Shown here piece after piece: positions 1 to 10,278 of a DNA stretch of 36,796 bases. The first letter of the stretch is position 1, and every line of letters starts with the position of its first letter. Made by a program: the position numbers and the translations under genes. The notes under the pieces are model-generated. The model was not told where the DNA came from. It searched no databases and was given only the letters and a program-made list of their open reading frames with translations. The stretch is from Purshia tridentata. Lineage: Eukaryota; Streptophyta; Magnoliopsida; Rosales; Rosaceae. Location: NCBI GenBank assembly GCA_003254885.1, contig QANT01000480.1, positions 1 through 36,796 on the forward strand. The letters are read 5' to 3'.

Positions 1-1031
1 CTCAATAATTTCCTAAATTTCTCGTTCCAAACTTCGGTTAGAGGTTTCTAATGGCGGAAATTACCTAAAACACCCAACAATTTGATTCCATTTCAAACAC
101 CCATGCTAAACCCGAAATTAGCCTCAAACCCCCAAATTCAATCTCTCACAATTTCTCAAAATTAAACAACCAAACAATAAGGGAAAGGAAGCCCAAAAGG
201 AGAGGAGAAAAACCCACCTAAAATCAAGGAGATTGGTGCCGGAATCTGGCCGGAATTTGAGGAGAGGACCGGCGGCTTTTGGGGAATTTTTAGGGCTGAT
301 TTCTTGCTGGAACGTGGCTGGCCGGCGTGGGGAAGCTCACGGAGGGGCGGTCGGCAGCTAGGAGGTGGTTCTCGGCTAGCTCATCGCCTGCCGTCGCCGG
401 AGATGGCTGGAGCTGGAAACTCCAGTCGCGCGCACAGGGAGAGTAGGAGAGAGAAGAGAGAGAGGGAGTTGGGCCGTGGGTACGAAGGGCTGGGCTGGCC
501 AGAGAAGCAGTTGGGGAGGCTCGTCGGCGGCGGGAGGTGTCGCCGGAGGGGCTGGGTCGGCCGGAGAGGGCTGGGTGGTCGCGCAGGGGAGAGAGGCTGG
601 GGGGCTGTTCTCGCGTGGGAAGAGGAGAGGAGAGAGATAAAAAAGAGAGCGGAAATTTCCAGAATTTTCTGGAAATTTAAATCCATTTCAACATAATTAC
701 AAGTTTGCCCCTCACTTTGAACATCTGTATTTCACAAACCGTAGCTTCAAACGACGCATGCTACGTGTCTACGAACTCGTGGAGTCGAGCTCTACGTACC
801 CATGTCAAAGTCAACTCTAAACTCCAAGTAATTTAAAAAGTCAACCTTGAGCTCTTTTATCACGTTCATAACTTTTTAACCGTAACTCTAAATAACCCAT
901 GCCGCGTGTCAATGAACTCGTGAGCTCAAGACCTTCCTAACGGACCCAAAGTCAAAGCTAAAATCTTGTTAGAACCAAAAGTCAACGTTGGGCCCTATTA
1001 ACATTCACTTAGGAAGGTACGGGTCGTTACA
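1..1031 (-). mobile_element. 5' part of a large LTR, minus strand, truncated by the window edge
   Basis: Read on the minus strand, the element starts at 1031 with TGTAACGACCCGTACC and runs off the left edge. It is colinear with the LTR starting at 5087 on the same strand: both have the same terminus, the same block around 695-779 (TTTGCCCCTCAC, then CGCATGCTACGTGTC) and then a GC-rich core at about 240-620. The paired ORFs on both strands of that core (304-696 and 381-686) look like composition artefacts. The TG start and the large GC-rich LTR fit Ty3/gypsy chromoviruses of the Tekay/Del type, but no coding domain is attached, so the family is inferred. Confidence 0.7.
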
Positions 1032-1709
1032 TACACTGTGAGTGAAATTAGGTTTAGTTTCTTTTGATTGACTTGTTTGCTTGGTTGGTAGATAAGTGGG
1101 TACGGTGTAAGATTGATTATCCTGAAGTTCTTGAGGTTATTTTCAGCTTAAAGGTTTGTTTGAGCATAAGTGAGAATTGAGTATTGGTGGTTATTATTGA
1201 GTTTTATTTGAAGACTTGACATATGGATTTGAATCGTTGAGTTAAAATATTTGAGGTTATATGATTAAATTGAGGTATATGGAATAATTCGATTGTTTAT
1301 TTGGTTGATGATTAATTTGTGGATTTTAGTATGATTTGAGGATTAAGTTGGTTTGTCAATTGATTATTTTTATAATTGAATTTTTAATTGAGGTTTATTG
1401 TTTAAGTTACTTCACTCATACGAGCTCTAGTGAGCTTACTGAGTTTCTGTTTAAACCCGGTGCACCATTAGTTGTGGTGTAGGGTTTTGTTTTGTAGGTT
1501 TAAGCAGGCTGAGGAGACAGTGGAGAGAAGACATGTCAGTGGGACCCAATGATCTTAGAAAATGTATTAAAATAAATAACGGTTTGTATAACTGTTTTGT
1601 AAAACATAGTTGATTTGAATAAATGTTTTATGCTTATGGCTCATTAAGTAAAAGACTTAAATGTTTTAGTTTTTATGTCTTTCACGTGCCCGAAGTTCTG
1701 GGCGTAACA
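1032..1709 (+). mobile_element. 3' part of a related LTR, plus strand
   Basis: This segment is homologous to the last part of the LTR at 9501-12590. It shares the GTGAGTGAA segment near its start, CACGAGCTCTAGTGAGC-like sequence near 1420, GGTGCACC near 1460, and GCAGGCTGAGGAG with CAGTGGAGAGAAGAC near 1505-1535. It ends with CACGTGCCCGAAGTTCTGG and the terminus GGCGTAACA (CA at 1708-1709). It lacks the 5' half and the hairpin array and is about a third as long as the matching part of the later copy, so it carries large deletions. It abuts the oppositely oriented LTR at 1031. Confidence 0.65.
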
Positions 1710-2535
1710 AAAATTCATAAACTCGCCCATGAACCTCGAAGAACACTTCTGGATCAAACAACCATCAACTCACCGCCATAAGTGGCGATTCCAGCGGCCA
1801 CAAAGGTTCTGGGTAAACTAAAAATCACAAATTTAAGTCCCAATTAACTCCAATTTCATGTTAGAACCTTCAATGTCACAAAACCAAACTCAATTTGGCT
1901 CAATTATTCAAATCTAAAATGGGCATAAAGCCCTAGAATTTCAATTCCTAAATTACACAAAATTGGGGAATCATACCTTAGTCGGAGTCGGACATGGAAG
2001 CTCACGGCAAGGTTGAGCTTTCCGAGCTCACCCCTTCACGTGGGAGCAACAGTAGGCGGGGAGGAGGGTTGGGACAAGATAGCCGGTGGTAGAGGAGTCA
2101 TTCCCGACCGTTCCTGCTGCCTGGTATAGCCAGAGGTGGCAGGAGTAAGAAGCTCTAGTCGCACGCAATGAGAGTGCAGGAAAAAGAAGAGAGAGCACAG
2201 GTGAGGGGGAAAGAGAAATGAAAATTTCTGACTTTTGGTTATTTAAACCAAAACTTTGTAAATTACAAGTTTGCCCCTCACTTCACACGTCCGTATCTTT
2301 CAAACCATAGCCCCGATTGACGCATACTTCGTGTCTATGAACTCTTGAGCTCGAGACCTTTCTAGCAAGCTTAAAGTCAAAACTAAAGGCCCACTAGAAT
2401 AAAAGTCAACTTTTGGGTAAAAGTAATTTTAAAATGAAATTTAAAATTAACCCAAAATAAATTTTTTTTCAAACAAATTCTCAAAAACCTTGAATTAAAC
2501 CCAAATAAAATTTAATAATATTTCAGGGTCTCACA
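1710..2535 (-). mobile_element. LTR fragment with a TGTGAGACCC terminus, minus strand
   Basis: Read on the minus strand, this begins TGTGAGACCCTGAAATATT at 2535, directly after a purine-rich polypurine-tract-like stretch (2536-2560). It continues through the shared LTR block at 2261-2350 into a more GC-rich core at about 1980-2200. The other end is lost at the junction with the plus-strand LTR piece near 1709/1710. The polypurine tract followed by TG is what is expected at an internal-region/3' LTR boundary of a Ty3/gypsy element. The family assignment is inference. Confidence 0.6.
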
Positions 2536-2900
2536 ATCTACCTACCCCCCTTAAAAGAATTTCATCCCCAAAATTCCCCAAGGAAAAACAAGGGTGAGAC
2601 TACGTCAAATAAATGCAAAACACAAGAAGTAACTCAAAAGTACTCTTTCAAACCAACTAGGCTAGTACTAACTTCTAAGTCCAACCTAGTTACTTCCTTG
2701 GTAACTAAACTCACTAGGGTGAAACCATTCAACCCACAAAGTTACCAAATTCACTTTATAACTTCAAACAAAAACTATACAAGCTTCACCAAACAATCAT
2801 ACCTTTTTCATACTTTTGAGGAGCAGGGGAAGACAATAGTGCAGTAGGAAATAAAATTTTTCGTAAAGCAAATCTTCTATGACTCATCAAACAAAAAACA
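2536..2900 (-). mobile_element. Short retrotransposon internal segment ending in a polypurine tract
   Basis: This 365-bp stretch lies between two minus-strand LTR-like sequences. On the minus strand its last bases read GATGAAATTCTTTTAAG followed by GGGGGGTAGG, a typical polypurine tract next to a 3' LTR. No ORF or recognisable pol domain is present. It may be a collapsed internal region left by deletion, or the internal region of a very short non-autonomous element. The flanking LTRs start differently (TGTAACGG against TGTGAGACC), which argues for a chimera or nested insertion. Confidence 0.45.
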
Positions 2901-5087
2901 TGTTGATAGGACCGGCCCCGAATTCCACCCTGAAACTCGGAGAGATCTTGCGGGAATCCAATATCAAGGAAAATCCTACCGAAAATTTGGCAGAACCTCT
3001 CCTGAAATTGGACTAACCCTTTTTAAATGAAACCTGCAAAAGCACTTTTAAATAATAGCTCCTCTACCACAACAAAAGGGGTCTCTGACCCAAACAAATT
3101 CAAACCAACTTATTTAGTGTCCAACAAGATTATCACAGTTGCGCTACAAGACTAACCCAAAGAAATAAATTACAAAGCTAATTAAGTGCCTACAAGTTAC
3201 AAAGTTTAACTAGTCGCCTCAACGTCTTGGCTCGACCGTTCCACAGCTACAACCTGGGGGAAAATTTAAAACAACTATAAAGGGAAAACTAGTGAGATGA
3301 CTCAGTGAGTGGACGAAGATAACATGTGTTTAAGCTTAACTAAAAAAAAATCCATTTATTATGGCAAACTATAAAATAACTGGGCACTAAAACCTCACGT
3401 CTCTCTCTTTAAAATCCCCCAGTTTCAAAACTCTTTTCCAAAATTCACCATTAAATACATGTAAAACGGCATCTAAAATCCATTCCGAAGTCTTTGATGA
3501 ATAAATATAACTGGTCAAGCTCCCAGAATATCAAATAAGAACTGTAAGTTTATAAACATTGAAAACCTTCTTATAAAACTGATATAATAATAAAAACTTC
3601 TACCCAACTAGTTACCCACTAAACCTGCCGTACATGCACAAGACCCACAACTTGCCATACGCATACAAGGCTAATAACCTGCCGTACATGCGAAGGCCCA
3701 CAACCTACCATACGCATGTAGGGCCAATATTCCTGCCGTACATGTGCAAATTCAGAATTTGTTATATACATGCAGGGCCAATAGATTGCCATACGTGCAC
3801 GCAGGGTCACCCCCAAAGGGCTAGGCATCCCGGCACACGGCCCAAAGCCTACATGTGTGCCGTGATGAGTCCCAAAGACCTTACTAAACTGATCTGTGGC
3901 TGGGTACTTACACGGCATTTCAAAACCACTTTTAGTTTCTGAAAACCACGACTCTAAATCCTTGGCACCAAAGCCAAATTGAAATCCAATATTTTCTCAA
4001 ACCTAAGCATAAAAACATTTGAATTCTTTCTGTCTCACCAAAGTATGAAATCCAATATAACAATTTCCAAACCCACAGTTTAAAACAAACTTATTTAAGA
4101 AATCCAGAGACTAAACTTATGAACCAAATAATATTTCTAATTTAAATAAATCAGAGCTCAAATAAACTCAAACTAACAATATGAATTAAACCATAAAATC
4201 CATAAACAATTCATAACAAAGTCCACTCACAGAGATAGCCTAGCTTTGGTCTCCGGCTAGATTGTTCGGGTCTCGGGAGTATCGCCAAAAATCTAGACCA
4301 ATCGTGGCTGGAAACGGCCGGAATTGGTGGAGGAACTCGCGGTGCAACTGAGCTTCCCGAGCTCGAAGCTACGCGTGGGGGCAAAGGTCGGCGAGGGGGA
4401 GGACTGGGGTGGCTGGCCGGCGGCTGGGGAGTCGCCGATGGTGGCTGGCTTGGTCGGAGGAGTGCTGGGTCGTCACAAGGGTCGCGCGCATCGCGCGCAC
4501 AGAGGGAGAAAGAGATCTCGAGAGAGAGAAGAGGAAGGGCTGGGGGCGGCGGAAGGAGGCTGAGGAGGTCGCTAGTGACTGGTCTGGCCGGAGGCTGGCT
4601 GGAAATGGCAGGGCTGGGGCGCTGTCGCGCACGCAGGGGAGGAGGAAGGAAAAGTTGGGCTGGGGGGGGGGGGCAGTCTGTGTGTGGGGAAGAAATAAGG
4701 GGGAGGGGAAATTTCCAGAAAATTCTGGAGATTTAGACCCACTTCAACATAATTAGAAGTTTGCCCCTCACTCTAAACCTCTGTATTTCTCAAACTGTAA
4801 CTTCAAATGACGCATGCTACATGTCTACGAACTCGTGGAGTCGAGCTTTACGTAACCATGTCAAAGTTAACTCTGAAATTCTGGTAATTTAAAAAGTCAA
4901 CCTTGGGGTCTTTTATCACGTTCCTAACTTTTTAACCATAGCTCTAAACAATCCATGTCGCATGTCAACGAACTCGTGAGCTCAAGACCTTCCTAATAGA
5001 CCCAAGGTCAAAATTAAAATCCCACTTAAATCAAAAGTCAATTGTGGGCCCTATTAAAATTCACTTAAGAAGGTACCGGCCGTTACA
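2901..5087 (-). mobile_element. Large LTR (about 2.19 kb), minus strand
   Basis: On the minus strand the unit starts TGTAACGGCCGGTACC at 5087 and can be closed at 2901 with ...CTATCAACA, giving TG...CA ends. It contains, in order: the conserved block at 4750-4838, a diverged partial copy of that block near 4951-4980, a GC-rich core at about 4240-4700, a GTGAGTGG segment near 4230, a 54-bp-period hairpin array at 3624-3806, and a CACTCACTGAGTCATC segment near 3296. The same landmarks occur in the same order in the plus-strand LTR at 9501-12590. The 2901 end is less certain than the 5087 end. The ORFs inside (around 3619-3942 and 4324-4756) have no recognisable product. Confidence 0.6.
3624..3806 (-). 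repeat. 54-bp-period tandem array with hairpin potential, inside an LTR
   Basis: CCTGCCGTACATG recurs at 3624, 3678 and 3732, giving a period of 54 bp over three units plus a degenerate partial unit to about 3806. Unit 2 contains TACATGCG and its exact reverse complement CGCATGTA; unit 3 pairs AAATTC with GAATTT around a single A. The flank AAAGACCTTACTAAACTGA (minus strand TCAGTTTAGTAAGGTCTTT) matches the flank of the 52-bp array at 11302-11511, so the arrays are homologous in opposite orientations. Confidence 0.75.
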
Positions 5088-6064
5088 CATGTAAGAAAAA
5101 AGAAAAAACAATAAAATTGAAAAAAAAAACTTTTCTTTGCCCTTTCTTGCATCTTCTCTCTTTTAGGTGTCAAGAAAAACAATAGAAAATGTGTTTTGTA
5201 ACTTGCATAGGGGAGAAGTTGCCAAAAAGTGTGGGTGATCAAGAAAAGAATTGATAGCATAGAAAGCTTGGTTGCCCTTCTCCTAGTGTGTTGTGGCCAA
5301 TGTCACCACGCTATTCGTATACTCTAAACTTTTTTTTTAAAGTTTTCTTGATTGGTGTATGTCTTGCTTGTGTAATTTAAATTTCATATATCATTGTTAT
5401 GATGATTGCTGCATTTTAAATTAGCATAATTGCATAATCAATTAGTAAAGGCATCACCCCCAACAGGATAAGGAATGGATTTAATCACCAAGTCCTTGCC
5501 CACCTAAGCTAACCATCTCTTGCATTTGTTAATCCCAAGCTCAATTTTAAATAAAATCAAGTAGACATTGGCCAAAGGGTTCACGAAGCTCATAGGAATC
5601 TCTTGGAAGAAGTAAACTATTGGATACTCCAGTGAGTACCTTTTGAAAATGCAATGGCTAGAAAGGATATTTAAGGTTGTCTCGTTGGGAGCTTAAAAGG
5701 TACTGGATTTTAAGAGAGACCATTGCGACTCCTTCACCCCTTCGAAACCTGCCTGGTTGTGTTTTCAAAAGCCTAAGACTGGTATGCCTCTAGTTCACTT
5801 TGGAAGAGAGGAGGAGCTTGTCTAGAGATAAACAAAGATTAGTATTATCTAAAAAAAAATTCCTAAGCCTAAATTCTAGATAATTAAATGGGTTGTTTGG
5901 ATTAACTCTTATTAGTTTGTTTTGTAATTTTGGTTGTGTTTGTTTTGGTTGTTTGTTAATTTGTCCTTAACCTTTGTCGCGTTCTTAAAAAAAAAATCCA
6001 AAAAAAAAAAGAAAAAGAAAGGGCATTTTCATTTAAAATTCTTTTCTCTAAATCCGTCTAGTGT
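5088..6064 (+). mobile_element. Probable 5' LTR/leader remnant of the Athila-like element
   Basis: This is the stretch between the minus-strand LTR and the first recognisable gag residues. It is AT-rich and contains several A runs (around 5110, 5850, 5990-6010) but no ORF with known motifs. By position it should be the LTR and untranslated leader of the following retroelement. I could not identify a primer-binding site or an LTR terminus, so this rests on context only. Confidence 0.4.
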
Positions 6065-7359
6065 ATGTATGGTCGTCATTCTTTAAACATCAATTTGGTG
6101 CCATATGATCTTGAAATAGAGAGAACACTTAGACTATTAAAGAAAAGAATTGAACCGGTAAATGAAATTGGTGAGAATAACGTTAAATTTCGATCATTGA
6201 GGGAGTTCTTTGCCCAAACCCCCCATCTTGCATTGTTTAACCCCATACTACCGCAACTCATTTTGAAATAAAACCCAACATCATTTAACTCTTGCCCTTG
6301 TTTCATGGATTAAATGTGAGAACCCATACACACATGTTAAGGAATTTATTGACATTTGTTCGACTTTCTGATACCAAAATTTTCCCGATAAATCCGTGCG
6401 TCTCCATTTATTTCTATTTTCGGTTAAGGACAAGGTGAAAGCGTGGTTGATTTCTCAACCTCCTAGTTCTCTCACTTCTTGGAACCAACTTGAAAAAAAG
6501 TTTTTGTCAAAATTTTTTCTAATGTGTAAAACTAAAGTGCTTAGGAGTGATATTTTGGATTTTCGACAAAAGGAGGATAAGAAATTTTATGGGAGTTAGG
6601 AGAAGTTCAAAGATTTGCTTTTTAATGTGTCCCCACCATGATTTTGAAACTTGGCATTTAGTGCAATATTTTTATAATGGGTTAACTCAAATAAATCGCA
6701 AAATGGTTGAGTCTATGAATGAGGGTGCGTTTTTGAATCTTAGGGAAGAACAAGCCTGTGCTTTTCTTGAACAATTGTCTGAAAATTCTCAACAATGAGA
6801 TTTCTCCAATCCACATGATCCTCAAGTGAAAGAACCCAAGCGTGGAGGGATGTATGAAGTTCGGGGTGATGTAAACTTGGGGTCTAAACTTGAGAGCTTA
6901 ACACGAAAGGTGGAAGCGTTAGCTTTGAGTCAAACTAGGAATTCCGTCAATCAAATCCAAAATGAAGTTTGTTCTCATTGTTCTAACCCAATGCATAGTG
7001 TTCAATTTTGTCCTCATTTGTATAACTACCCCGATAGCAATGTTGAGCATGCGAATGCTCTCAACAATTTTAGGAGGCCGTTTGTCAATCAAAATTCTTT
7101 TTCTGAGACTTACCCTCCCAATTGGAGAAATCACCCAAATTTTACATGGAAACAAGGTTAATCCTAAATGAATTTAGGAGGCAACCAGATGCCACAAAAT
7201 TTATTTCGTCCTCCTAACCCATCATATGCTCAAACTCCACCAACTATTCCACCAAATGTTGTCTCACAACAAGCTTCACCTTCATCCTTGGAAGATACTT
7301 TCCAAAAATTCATGCAATTAAATGGTCAAGCCTTTGTAACGGTCAAAGTTTCCACCTAA
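6065..7359 (+). pseudogene. Athila-like retrotransposon gag remnant (frameshifted)
   Basis: Consecutive plus-strand reading frames carry a gag-like protein: an N-terminal DLEIERTLRLLKKR segment (from 6065), the capsid-like segment VKAWLISQPPSSLTSW (about 6435-6490), FYNGLTQINRKMV (about 6670-6710), and then a complete zinc knuckle C-X2-C-X4-H-X4-C at about 6970-7011. The frame changes several times between 6065 and 6826. An in-frame TGA at 6796-6798 and further stops after 7160 interrupt it, so it cannot give an intact product. The order gag, protease, RT and the character of the gag fit the Athila branch of Ty3/gypsy elements. Gag would coat element RNA in virus-like particles. No intact copy is present in this window. 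Confidence 0.7.
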
Positions 7360-8484
7360 CAAAACACACAAGCTAGAACATCAAATTGGTCAATTAGCTA
7401 CCATTGTGGGTGAGAGAGAGAATGGCAGATTCCCAAGTCAACCCGTTCCTAATCCAAATGGTCAATTTCTTGTTGATACATCTAGTTCATCAACCTCTTA
7501 AGAACATGTTAAGTTCATCGCAACCCTTAGGTCGGGTAGGCAAATTGATAATAAGGTTCAAATGCCAAAATTGGAAGATAAAAATGATGAAAATGAAAAA
7601 AATGAAACAATTGGATTAGAACCTAAAATTGATCATATTGTCAAATCCAAACAAAAAGAACCTTTGATTGTTGAGTCCACTGAGCCTTTTGTACCCAAAG
7701 CCCCATCCCTCAAAGACTAGTTAAGACAAAGAAAAGTGCTCAATTTAATGACATCTTAGAAGTGTTTAAATAAGTTAACATCAATATTCCCTTCTTAAAT
7801 GCCATTCAAAGTACCTTCACCATGAAAAGGAGAACCAATGTTCTTAAACAAGCATTTTTAACTGAACAAGTGAGTTCCATTATCATGCATCGAATCCCCG
7901 TTAAATATAAGGACCCCAGTTGTCCTACCATTGCATATATAATAGGAATTCATTAAATAAGAAGAACATTGTAAGATTTAGGAGCAAGCATGAACCTTTT
8001 ATCATAGTCCGTTTATATGCAACTTAGCTTAGGAGAGATGAAACCCACATTGGTGACTCTCTCTTTAACGGATAGGTCGGTCAAAATTCTGAGAGGGATG
8101 ATTGAAGATGTCTTGGTCAAAGTGAATGGATTTTATTTTCCTATGGATTTCATTGTGCTTGATACCCAACTCGTGGCAAATACTTGTGATCAAATTTCGG
8201 TAAGTTTGGGACGTCCATTCCTTGCTACCACTAATGCGCAAATTAATTGTCGAAATTAGATTATGAATTTCTCATTTGGGAATTTAACTATGGATCTTAA
8301 CATTTTTAATATAAGTCACGAACCATGAGAAGGTGAGGATAGCATTTGTGAGGTTAATTTAATCAAACAACTAGTGATAGACTCTTTCCATGGGGATAGT
8401 ATTAAGCACCCACTTGAAGCATGATTAGCCCATTCTGGTTGTGATTTTGATCTTGATAAAGCTATAAAAGAAGCCAATGACCTC
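7360..8484 (+). pseudogene. Athila-like gag-pol linker and aspartic protease remnant
   Basis: The linker (7360-7970) is acidic/lysine-rich and full of stops. Around 7975-8260 there is a retroviral-type aspartic protease remnant: a diverged 'L-G-A-S-x-N-L-L' active-site region near 7977-8005 with a stop in it, followed by YMQLSLGEMKPT, then FPMDFIVLD and GRPFLATTNA, the usual downstream core of Athila/Tat proteases. A TAG after the last motif (8257-8259) and more stops before 8485 make it non-functional. The active-site Asp is not cleanly readable in the main frame. Confidence 0.65.
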
Positions 8485-9225
8485 TTGGATTCCACATCTA
8501 TCATGAATATCACCACTTGGAAACCTAGAGTGGAACTTCTTCCTCTCTCCACAAATCCTCCACTTCCTTCTATCGTTGAACCACCTAAGCTTGATCTTAA
8601 ACCATTACTTGACAATCTCAAGTATGTGTTTTTACGGTCCTCGAACACCTTGCCTGTAATTATAGCCTCCAACTTAGATGATGAGCAAGAAGGTAAGCTT
8701 GTAATGGTTCTTAAGGAGCATAGAGAAGCCATAGGTTGGTCCATTACTGACATCAAAGGCATTGCCCCATCCATTGTCATGCATAGGATTCACTTAAAAG
8801 ACAATTCTAAAACTTCTCCTGAGCCCCAAAGACATTTGAATCCCTCCATGAAGAAAGTAGTGAGAAGTGAGATGTTGAAATTGTTAGATGTTGGTGTCAT
8901 TTATACTATTTCTAATAGTCATTGGGTGAGTCCTGTCCAAGTTGTCCCAAAGAAATCTGGCATCACTGTTGTAAAAAATGATGACAATGAATTAAGTCCT
9001 ACAAGAGTGTAGGAAATTGAATGCCGTCACAAGAAAAAACCATTTTCCTCTTCCTTTCACTGACCAAATGCTTGAGAGGTTAGCCGGTCACGCTTATTAT
9101 TGTTTTCTTGATGGTTATTCTGGTTATAATCAAATTCCTATTGCACCTGAGGACCAAGAGAAGACCACTTTTACTGTCCATTTGGTACATTTGCTTACCA
9201 TCGTATACCCTTTGGGTTGTGCAAT
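8485..9225 (+). pseudogene. Athila-like reverse transcriptase, truncated by insertion
   Basis: Two frames cover the N-terminal half of a Ty3/gypsy RT. The first (8485-9012) contains HREAIGWSITDIKGI, the typical start of the domain, and HWVSPVQVVPKKSG. The second, after a frameshift near 9003-9016, has RKNHFPLPFTDQMLERLAG and FLDGYSGYNQIPIAPEDQ, the first catalytic-Asp region. The frame then reads FGLCN at 9211-9225 and stops being RT exactly where TGTAACACCCC begins. The YxDD active site, RNase H and integrase are absent. The rest of the element is not found to the right before unique DNA at 12591, so a deletion followed or accompanied the insertion. Confidence 0.8.
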
Positions 9226-9500
9226 TGTAACACCCCGCACCTTTCAAAAGTTGTTTCGAATAGTTGGAAGATTAAGGTGTTGAAGATGTGTTGTTTGGAG
9301 GCCTAGATATGTGGATTTCTTGATAATTGCTTCCATTTATTTTCAATTATTTGTGGGAACGCTCAGAGAAAAATACTAAGAATAGGTCGGAGTTAAAGTA
9401 TAACCACAAAGCTGGGTCAAAGTCTTTCATGGCGCACCAAGAAGAAATTGTAAGATATCATTAGCTCTTTTTTATATATAAAAGTTATAAACTAACATTT
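9226..9500 (+). mobile_element. Truncated 5' end of an LTR inserted in the RT gene
   Basis: The first 35 bases from 9226 are identical to those from 9501 (TGTAACACCCCGCACC...GTTTCGAA), and the sequences then diverge. The remaining 240 bp are AT-rich and include GGTCGGAGTTAAAGT near 9388, but no coding signal. The simplest reading is a second, diverged member of the same LTR superfamily. Its start interrupts the RT codon series after Asn (9223-9225), and its body is interrupted by the LTR at 9501. Confidence 0.55.
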
Positions 9501-9922
9501 TGTAACACCCCGCACCTTTCAAAAGTTGTTTCGAAAAGTTTTTAAAAGATTTTCAGGATTTTAATTTGGAAAGTAAAGCGTTTTGGCGTTTCAAATTTTA
9601 AAGTTTGACTTTTAAAAGGGGGCAAAAGTTGACTTTTTGTTCGGGCAAGGTTTTCGCGTTGACTTTGGGTTCGTTGGAAAGGTCTCGTCCTCACGAGTTC
9701 GTAGACACGTAGCACGCGTCGAACGGAGCTACGGTTTGAAAGTTACGGGCGTGTGAAGAGAGGGGCAAGTTGGTAATTTTGGAAAAGTGGGATTTTAAAA
9801 AGGGCACAGAAACCCAGAAATCTCCAGATTTCTCTCTCTTCTCTCCCGCAGTTCTCTCTCTTCCTCGCGACTACACTTCCCAGCCGCGCCTTTCGCCGAC
9901 GCGTGGGGGCGCGTCCGGCGGC

Positions 9923-10278
9923 GGGCCGGCGTGGTCTTTGGCTTCCCGTGCTCGCCGGCTCCTCCTCCTCCTTCCCATGGTGGCGGCTCGCCGTGAAACA
10001 GCCCGGAAAGTGGAGATTCGCAAGTGCACAGTTGGCGTCACCGTCGGCGATCTCGCCGTTTCCAGCGACGACGAGGCCCAACGACCGCCCAGACCTTCTA
10101 CGGGCCGGCCTGGTCTTCGGCTCGTCGTGCTCGCGCCGCCTCCCTCTTCCCTCTGGTGGTGGCGGTTTCCCGTGGAACAGCCCAGAACGTGAGATTTCGC
10201 GCGTGCACAGTCGGTGTGATCGGCGGCGATCTTGCCGTTTCCGGCAACGACGAGACTCAGTGACCGCCCAGATCTTCT
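9923..10278 (+). repeat. 179-bp tandem duplication in the GC-rich LTR core
   Basis: GGGCCGGC occurs at 9923 and 10102, and each copy continues colinearly through GTGGTCTTTGGCT/TGGTCTTCGGCT, GGTGGCGG, AACAGCCC, GTGCACAGT, CGGCGATCT and GACCGCCCAGA. The offset is 179 bp, not a multiple of three, so the two copies are read in different frames. This argues that the 140-211-aa ORFs seen on both strands here are not genes. Copies differ by many substitutions, so the duplication is not recent. Confidence 0.75.

Noticed and set aside
304..696. 130-aa and 101-aa ORFs on opposite strands
   Set aside because: They sit in the GC-rich core of an LTR, contain only low-complexity Arg/Gly or Pro/Ser runs, and the related LTR copies do not keep the frames.
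3619..3942. ORFs with repeated TYHTH/LPYMR-like or YWPYM-like peptides
   Set aside because: The peptide repeat is only the 54-bp DNA repeat translated; 54 is a multiple of three, which keeps the frame open by chance. The homologous 52-bp array cannot keep a frame.
4324..4756. 79-115-aa ORFs in the second GC-rich LTR core
   Set aside because: Same composition artefact as at 304-696; no shared frame with the related LTRs.
6065..9225. A functional autonomous retrotransposon
   Set aside because: There are several frameshifts and stops, and the RT is cut before YxDD; RNase H, integrase and a matching LTR pair are missing.
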